64,000 nt of DNA, taken from Tolypothrix sp. PCC 7712. GTDB taxonomy: Bacteria; Cyanobacteriota; Cyanobacteriia; Cyanobacteriales; Nostocaceae. The stretch covers positions 8,743,390 to 8,807,389 of the forward strand of contig NZ_CP063785.1 in the NCBI RefSeq assembly GCF_025860405.1, written 5' to 3'. A program made the position numbers and the translations under genes. This document shows positions 59,879 through 64,000 of this stretch, one piece after another. Position 1 is the stretch's first letter. Every line of letters begins with the position of its first letter. The notes under the pieces are model-generated. The model ran no database searches, was not told the origin of the DNA, and saw only the letters and a list, made by a program, of their open reading frames with translations.

Positions 59879-60505
59879 ATGAGCGATCAAAATCCCTACG
59901 AAAAACTTGGGGTATCAGAAGATGCTAGCTTCGACGAAATTCAAGATGCTCGCAATCGCCTATTGGAGCAACACAGTGGCGATGCCAAGCATCTAGAAGT
60001 TATTGAAGTTGCCTACGACGCGATTTTAATGGAACGCTTGCGGATGCGCCAGGAAGGTAAAATTAAAGTTCCTGAGCGCATTCGGTTTCCTGAAGTTCGA
60101 GTGCAATCGCTTCCCAAAGAAAGCCCAACTAAGAATGAGCAGTCGCCAGCGTGGCTGCAACGTATGCTTGATCAGCCAACAAAAGCTGATGTGCTGTTAC
60201 CTGGAGCTTGGTATGCGGGTTTGAGTGCCGCTAGCTTATTCTACCCAGCAGCAGGCGATCAGGTTTTGCAGCTAGTTTTAGTAGTTGGAGTGGGAATTAG
60301 TATTTACTTTCTCAATCGTAAAGAAGGTAAATTTGGTCGAGCAGTTTTATTCACGCTAGTTGGGCTAATTATTGGTTTAATCCTTGGAGGGTTAGTCGCT
60401 AACTGGCTTTTACCGCAAGTACCATTCATTAGTCTCACATCAAATCAGTTTTCTACGGTATTAACGTTTATTTTGTTATGGTTGGTTAGCAGCTTTTTAC
60501 GTTAA
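59879..60505 (+). CDS. CPP1-like (DUF3353) J-domain-like membrane protein
   Basis: This 208-residue protein starts with a J-like domain (NPYEKLGVSEDASFDEIQDARNRLLEQH, residues 5-32), without the H-P-D tripeptide of true DnaJ, and has three or four C-terminal membrane helices (about 115-205). The family is CPP1-like: in plants CPP1 is a holdase for protochlorophyllide oxidoreductase. In cyanobacteria it probably helps membrane-bound pigment enzymes. Length and layout match. The ATG has no strong ribosome site. It stands alone, divergent from the regulator. Confidence 0.88.
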   Translation: MSDQNPYEKLGVSEDASFDEIQDARNRLLEQHSGDAKHLEVIEVAYDAILMERLRMRQEGKIKVPERIRFPEVRVQSLPKESPTKNEQSPAWLQRMLDQPTKADVLLPGAWYAGLSAASLFYPAAGDQVLQLVLVVGVGISIYFLNRKEGKFGRAVLFTLVGLIIGLILGGLVANWLLPQVPFISLTSNQFSTVLTFILLWLVSSFLR

Positions 60506-60668
60506 TTTCGGGACTATGTTGACTCGATTTTGTTTATGGCAAAGCTGCCCAAATAAATTTTCTGAATATTTCAGATTTTGGCTGACTAATGGGTAATAGA
60601 CTATACAGTTTCAGGTCTATTACCCATTACTATTGCCAAGTCCTGCAATATTGTGCCATTACAAGCTA

Positions 60669-61382
60669 CTAACCGATAGAAAGCGATCGCTGATTTTTAA
60701 GTCCAGTTTCTAAAATGAAATCAACTGCTGCACTTAAATTCGGCACAATAAACTCAGGGTGGTAAGGTTCTAATTGAGTGCGATCACGGATACCAGACTC
60801 CACAGCGATCGCCTTAATATTATGTTTTTTCGCCGCCGCAATATCAGCTTCCGTGTCTCCCACCATCCAGCTATCAGCCACAGCAGGGAGTTCCTCAATT
60901 GCCCTTGTCATCAGTAAAGGCTTATCTTCAATATCACGGGTTTTCACATAGTCGTTAGCTAGGCAATAACAGCGATTCTCTGGGAAAAATCTACCTAGCT
61001 GGAATTTTTGGAAAGCATAGTCTAATTCCCAAACTCGGCGCATTGTCATCACCGCCAAATCGATTCCCGCAGCTTGAATCTTGACGAGCGCTTCTACTGC
61101 ACCAGGGACTAGAGTATCGTATTGAAAATAATTCTCAGTATGTACTGTTTGCCGCCGCAATTGTGCAAATTCTAATGCCTGTGTTTCATCTAGTCCCGAG
61201 TTGATCGCAATTTGTTTTTCTGGAACTCGCGATCGCTTCAGTTGCCAAAATTCTGCCTTGGAAAGTTCTCGTACAGATTGATCGGAACGTCGGGTTTTTT
61301 CTAAACAAAATTGATAAACACGGTAATATCTTTCAGAGACATCAACAATAGGGCCGTCGAAGTCAGTAATTAGTCTTAGCAT
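60669..61382 (-). CDS. HAD-superfamily phosphatase
   Basis: This 237-residue protein has HAD motif I as DFDGPIVD near residue 7, motif II as MTMRR around 118, and motif IV as VGDTEADI around 178-185 with Asp pair, followed by AAKKHNIKAIAVESG. The cap domain is helical (20-90). Members of this branch (phosphoglycolate phosphatase-like) remove phosphate from small molecules. The Pro after DFDG instead of the usual T/V suggests a distinct subgroup. The gene stands alone, convergent with the CPP1-like gene. Confidence 0.8.
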   Translation of the reverse strand: MLRLITDFDGPIVDVSERYYRVYQFCLEKTRRSDQSVRELSKAEFWQLKRSRVPEKQIAINSGLDETQALEFAQLRRQTVHTENYFQYDTLVPGAVEALVKIQAAGIDLAVMTMRRVWELDYAFQKFQLGRFFPENRCYCLANDYVKTRDIEDKPLLMTRAIEELPAVADSWMVGDTEADIAAAKKHNIKAIAVESGIRDRTQLEPYHPEFIVPNLSAAVDFILETGLKNQRSLSIG

Positions 61383-61454
61383 CGGCGGAAAAGCAAATAT
61401 TAATTTTTATTAAATTATCTCATATATTGTTACCTTTTGGGAGTTTGGGCTTAG

Positions 61455-61512
61455 GTGTTATCCCAATTACCAATTACCCATTACCAATTACCCATTACCC
61501 ATTACCCATTCC
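61455..61512. repeat. CCCATTA/CCAATTA heptamer tract
   Basis: Seven or eight units of CCCATTA and CCAATTA run into the 3' end of the NYN gene, which ends within the tract (the stop codon lies among the repeats). Confidence 0.9.
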
Positions 61513-62785
61513 CCACATCCGACTTCATTACTTCATACTCCCGACCACTGGGCTTTAAACTAAATTGGGGAGATGATTGCAAGAATTTGGTGAAATTAGC
61601 ACCTAACTTGAGCTTTTTGACAATCGCATTCGGAGATTGTCCAGATATTTTCTGTAACTCTGTTCCTAGTTTGGATACAGTTAAGTTTACTTGAGGAGAC
61701 TTAGCTTGCATATTGCTAAGAATTTCTCCTAGTAACTTTTCCAAGTCTTCCTTTGAGCCAATTTCCTTAACTTCTAATGTATTCGTCTGTGTGGCTAAAT
61801 CCTCTTTGTCTGAAGATGGATTGGATTTGTCTTCTAAGTTTTGCGGGTTACTGTTAGAATCTAGTTCGCAACGCTCTTGAAATAGATTAGTGATCGCATT
61901 CAAATTGCTCAGTCTTGAATTAATAGATTCCTGTTCAGCTTTAATCAAATCCTGGATTTTATCTACAACCCCTTCTAAGGAGGGAATTTCGATTGCTTGT
62001 GATAGAGAATAAAAGATAAATTTTCCGGTAGTTTTATTCTCGATATGTAAAGTTTGAGATTTTCTCCGCACCCAATATACTGTTAAGCCTTGGTTTTGTA
62101 GTTCATTGCATAGGTGGGTTAAAATACCATCTCCTGAACAAACAAATATTGCTTTAACTGTGGGATAACAATTTAATAGACTAGCACCAACAGCAATCAT
62201 TTTCGCATCAGCGCTGTCTTTACCTCCAGGGACATGAAAAAGTTGATAGCCACGTTCATATAATTCTGTATCTTGCTTTCCATTACTGGGAGTTTTCCAG
62301 TTAGCAAATGCAATTTTTACTTGTAGCGGATAATTGCAGATACTAGCTAAAAACTCTTCAGCCGCAATATCTATTTTTAAGTTTTCTGCATCTAATAGCA
62401 ATAGAGAAATTCCTGTATCTTGCAGTGTTTGACTCTCAACTTGAGGTTTGATTTTTTGAATAAATTGGTCTAATGCAGGAGATTCTAAAAATTCTGGTGA
62501 TAATAGAGTTTGCAACAGTTCTTGCGCTAAAGTTAAACCTCGAGCTTCAGAATTTTTCTCTTGTTCTATCTCTGTTGGCAAATTTTCTATTAAAGAAAGT
62601 TCTTTGACATCAACTAAAGGTATTTGAGAATGTCCATTGCTATCCCCAATCCACTCATTTTCTACAGAATGCAGTAATACAGGCTCAATGAATTGTTTAC
62701 GGCAATTTTTGCACAAATAATACTGCTTACCATTCCTATGGCCGTTTTTACGATATGAAGTAGAGGCGCATCGGGGACATTTCAT
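61502..62785 (-). CDS. Zinc-ribbon/NYN nuclease/LOTUS (OST-HTH) protein
   Basis: This 427-residue protein has three parts. Residues 1-35 form an IS1-transposase-type zinc ribbon with C-x2-C (CPRC) and C-x2-C (LCKNC) and the S-x-x-K-N-G-H-R-N pattern. Residues about 125-270 form a NYN/PIN-like nuclease: LLLDAENL, the conserved D in SADAKMIAVG, and VCSGDGILTHLC with the last Asp. Residues about 345-420 form an OST-HTH/LOTUS domain with SPQVNLTVSKLGTELQ. NYN-LOTUS proteins act on RNA. The zinc ribbon probably binds nucleic acid. Its last codons lie in a heptamer tract. Confidence 0.75.
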   Translation of the reverse strand: MKCPRCASTSYRKNGHRNGKQYYLCKNCRKQFIEPVLLHSVENEWIGDSNGHSQIPLVDVKELSLIENLPTEIEQEKNSEARGLTLAQELLQTLLSPEFLESPALDQFIQKIKPQVESQTLQDTGISLLLLDAENLKIDIAAEEFLASICNYPLQVKIAFANWKTPSNGKQDTELYERGYQLFHVPGGKDSADAKMIAVGASLLNCYPTVKAIFVCSGDGILTHLCNELQNQGLTVYWVRRKSQTLHIENKTTGKFIFYSLSQAIEIPSLEGVVDKIQDLIKAEQESINSRLSNLNAITNLFQERCELDSNSNPQNLEDKSNPSSDKEDLATQTNTLEVKEIGSKEDLEKLLGEILSNMQAKSPQVNLTVSKLGTELQKISGQSPNAIVKKLKLGANFTKFLQSSPQFSLKPSGREYEVMKSDVGNG

Positions 62786-62941
62786 CTTGTTATTTAGCTT
62801 GTCTTGTGCTGATATTTACCTCTAATTTTGCAATCTGAAAAGTCAAGTTTACAAAGTTTAATAAATTTACTAGTCCCTGCTTGAGAATGTTTTCTAGCTC
62901 AGATTAGTCATGAACTTTGCATGATCAATGTAGGAAATGCT

Positions 62942-63721
62942 TTAGTTTATCCGTGGTAAAACATATTCGCGGGTGCGGTAATCGGAAGGATTAGTAAAGA
63001 TTTTCGTAGTGGAGCCAAATTCAACTACGCTGCAAACCCGATTTTCGTTGGTTTGAAAGAAAGCAGTAAAATCTGATACACGAGTGACTTGCCGCATATT
63101 ATGGCTGACAATCACAATCGTTAACTCAGAGCGTAAACTTTGGATTAATTCTTCAATTTTGCCGCTAGCGATGGGGTCTAGTCCAAAACAAGGCTCATCC
63201 ATTAAAATAACTCTGGGCTTAACGGCTAAAGCACGAGCAATACAGAGCCGTTGTTGTTGACCTCCAGAAAGTTCCAAAGCAGATTTATGCAGCTTATTTT
63301 TCACTTCATCCCAGAGGTCAGCAGCTTTAATGGCAGATTCGATAATAGCGTCTAATTCTGATTTCGGATACCAGCCGACGAGTTTGACCCCATAGGCGAC
63401 ATTATCATAAACGCTCATGGGAAAGAGATTTGGTTTAGGTAAAACCATACTAATTTGGCGACGCACCCGATTTAAATTCACGCGCCGCTCATAGATATTT
63501 TGACCAAAAAATTCTACTCTCCCTTCAACTTTTATTTCTCCTTCTAATTCACTCATGCGATTGAGCGATTTGAGAAAAGTAGATTTACCACAACCGCTAG
63601 GGCCAATAATGGCAGTAACTTTGTCTTGGTAAAAATCTAATGATATATCTTCAAGGATCTTCTTATTTTCGTAATAAAAGCTAAAATTGCTGACTTTTAT
63701 AGCCGTAACTAATTTACTCAT
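62942..63721 (-). CDS. pstB: Phosphate ABC transporter ATP-binding protein PstB
   Basis: This 259-residue ABC ATPase has Walker A GPSGCGKST, Q-loop region, signature LSGGQQQR and Walker B VILMDEP, ending in a switch-like H in IVSHNM. The PstB-specific block NLFPMSVYDNVAYGVKL and MDEPCFGLDPIA identify it. Two positions depart from the usual PstB (MVFQKPNPFP becomes MVLPKPNLFP, and CSALDP becomes CFGLDP). It powers high-affinity phosphate uptake. PstS, PstC and PstA are not in the window; further genes may lie beyond 64 kb, upstream on this strand. The ATG at 63721 follows no strong ribosome site. Confidence 0.93.
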   Translation of the reverse strand: MSKLVTAIKVSNFSFYYENKKILEDISLDFYQDKVTAIIGPSGCGKSTFLKSLNRMSELEGEIKVEGRVEFFGQNIYERRVNLNRVRRQISMVLPKPNLFPMSVYDNVAYGVKLVGWYPKSELDAIIESAIKAADLWDEVKNKLHKSALELSGGQQQRLCIARALAVKPRVILMDEPCFGLDPIASGKIEELIQSLRSELTIVIVSHNMRQVTRVSDFTAFFQTNENRVCSVVEFGSTTKIFTNPSDYRTREYVLPRIN

Positions 63722-64000
63722 GGTCGCAAAATATTTGATATCAAGACCGAGTTATCAGAACGCTGAAACTCCTATTCCGTAGTACGTTATTTCTCTAACC
63801 TGATTTATGAAGTATTTGTGAATTTTTACTATACCTAAAGGTTGGAGAAAAGTGATTATACAAGTAAAAATCTCCAAAAAACACCAATTAATATGCTTAA
63901 TTAATGACATTTGATGACATTTGAGCTTTGCATCAAGCATGAAGAGCTTGACAAAAAGACATTACTTGCATGTGTTACAAATTAGCCTTCATATAACCAG
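63722..64000. other. Upstream region of pstB, window edge
   Basis: No gene is supported. It could hold the pstB promoter, or be the end of a pst operon. A TGACATTTGA direct repeat (63904-63923) is seen, but no clear Pho box. Confidence 0.4.

Overview
This window looks like chromosome from a filamentous, probably heterocyst-forming cyanobacterium (Nostocales). The evidence is very frequent GCGATCGC (HIP1) octamers, long tracts of 7-bp tandem repeats (CCCATTA, GGGGATT, TCATTGG types), and cyanobacterium-specific genes: cpcT, ndhH, psb28, a CPP1-like J-domain protein, DUF2811, DUF2301 and a PirA-like regulator. No rRNA, tRNA, CRISPR array, complete insertion sequence or prophage was recognised.

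Layout. 1-13.9 kb holds an edge-truncated membrane protein, exported hypotheticals, the phycobilin lyase cpcT, a TPR protein, a penicillin/AHL acylase (AiiC type), a protein resembling the N-terminal part of Mrr-like restriction proteins but lacking the nuclease, trmJ, a class A beta-lactamase-like protein, a Psb28 paralogue and dprA. 14-24 kb holds a YdcF/DUF2301 pair, a SAM hydrolase, a 51-aa PirA-like gene with a perfect NtcA-type site over its promoter, a decayed PEP-CTERM tail, small regulators, CapA, an RRM protein and a DUF6745 pair. 24.5-38.9 kb is mostly core: topA, a 44-aa ORF overlapping aroQ, an ADP-ribosylglycohydrolase-like protein, a candidate 6S-like RNA, pgpH, cofG, a LuxR regulator, ndhH and an ankyrin protein.

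The most unusual locus is 39.4-49.0 kb: nine minus-strand genes whose order and topology match the envelope core of a type IV secretion system. The order is VirB2-like, VirB3-like, VirB4 ATPase, VirB5-like, VirB6-like, two tandem VirB8-like, VirB10-like and VirB9/TraK-like. No relaxase, coupling protein, VirB11 or lytic transglycosylase is visible nearby, and the flanks are housekeeping genes (rsmH upstream, ndhH downstream). It reads as a resident orphan T4SS-like machine rather than a complete conjugative element.

49.8-64 kb holds rsmH, a GAF histidine kinase, anmK (with an in-frame insertion derived from the tandem repeats), an MFS transporter, a phased cluster of DnaA-box-like sites, DUF2811, an OmpR-type regulator (NrrA-like), a CPP1-like protein, a HAD phosphatase, a zinc-finger/NYN/LOTUS protein and a PstB ATPase.

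Repeats are a theme. Heptamer tracts fill many intergenic gaps and carry a shared GGGGCCCC-centred element in four places. Palindromes sit in gaps of the T4SS operon, and heptamer-derived sequence has entered at least one, probably two, coding regions. All family assignments come from reading the sequence and recalling families; no database search was run.
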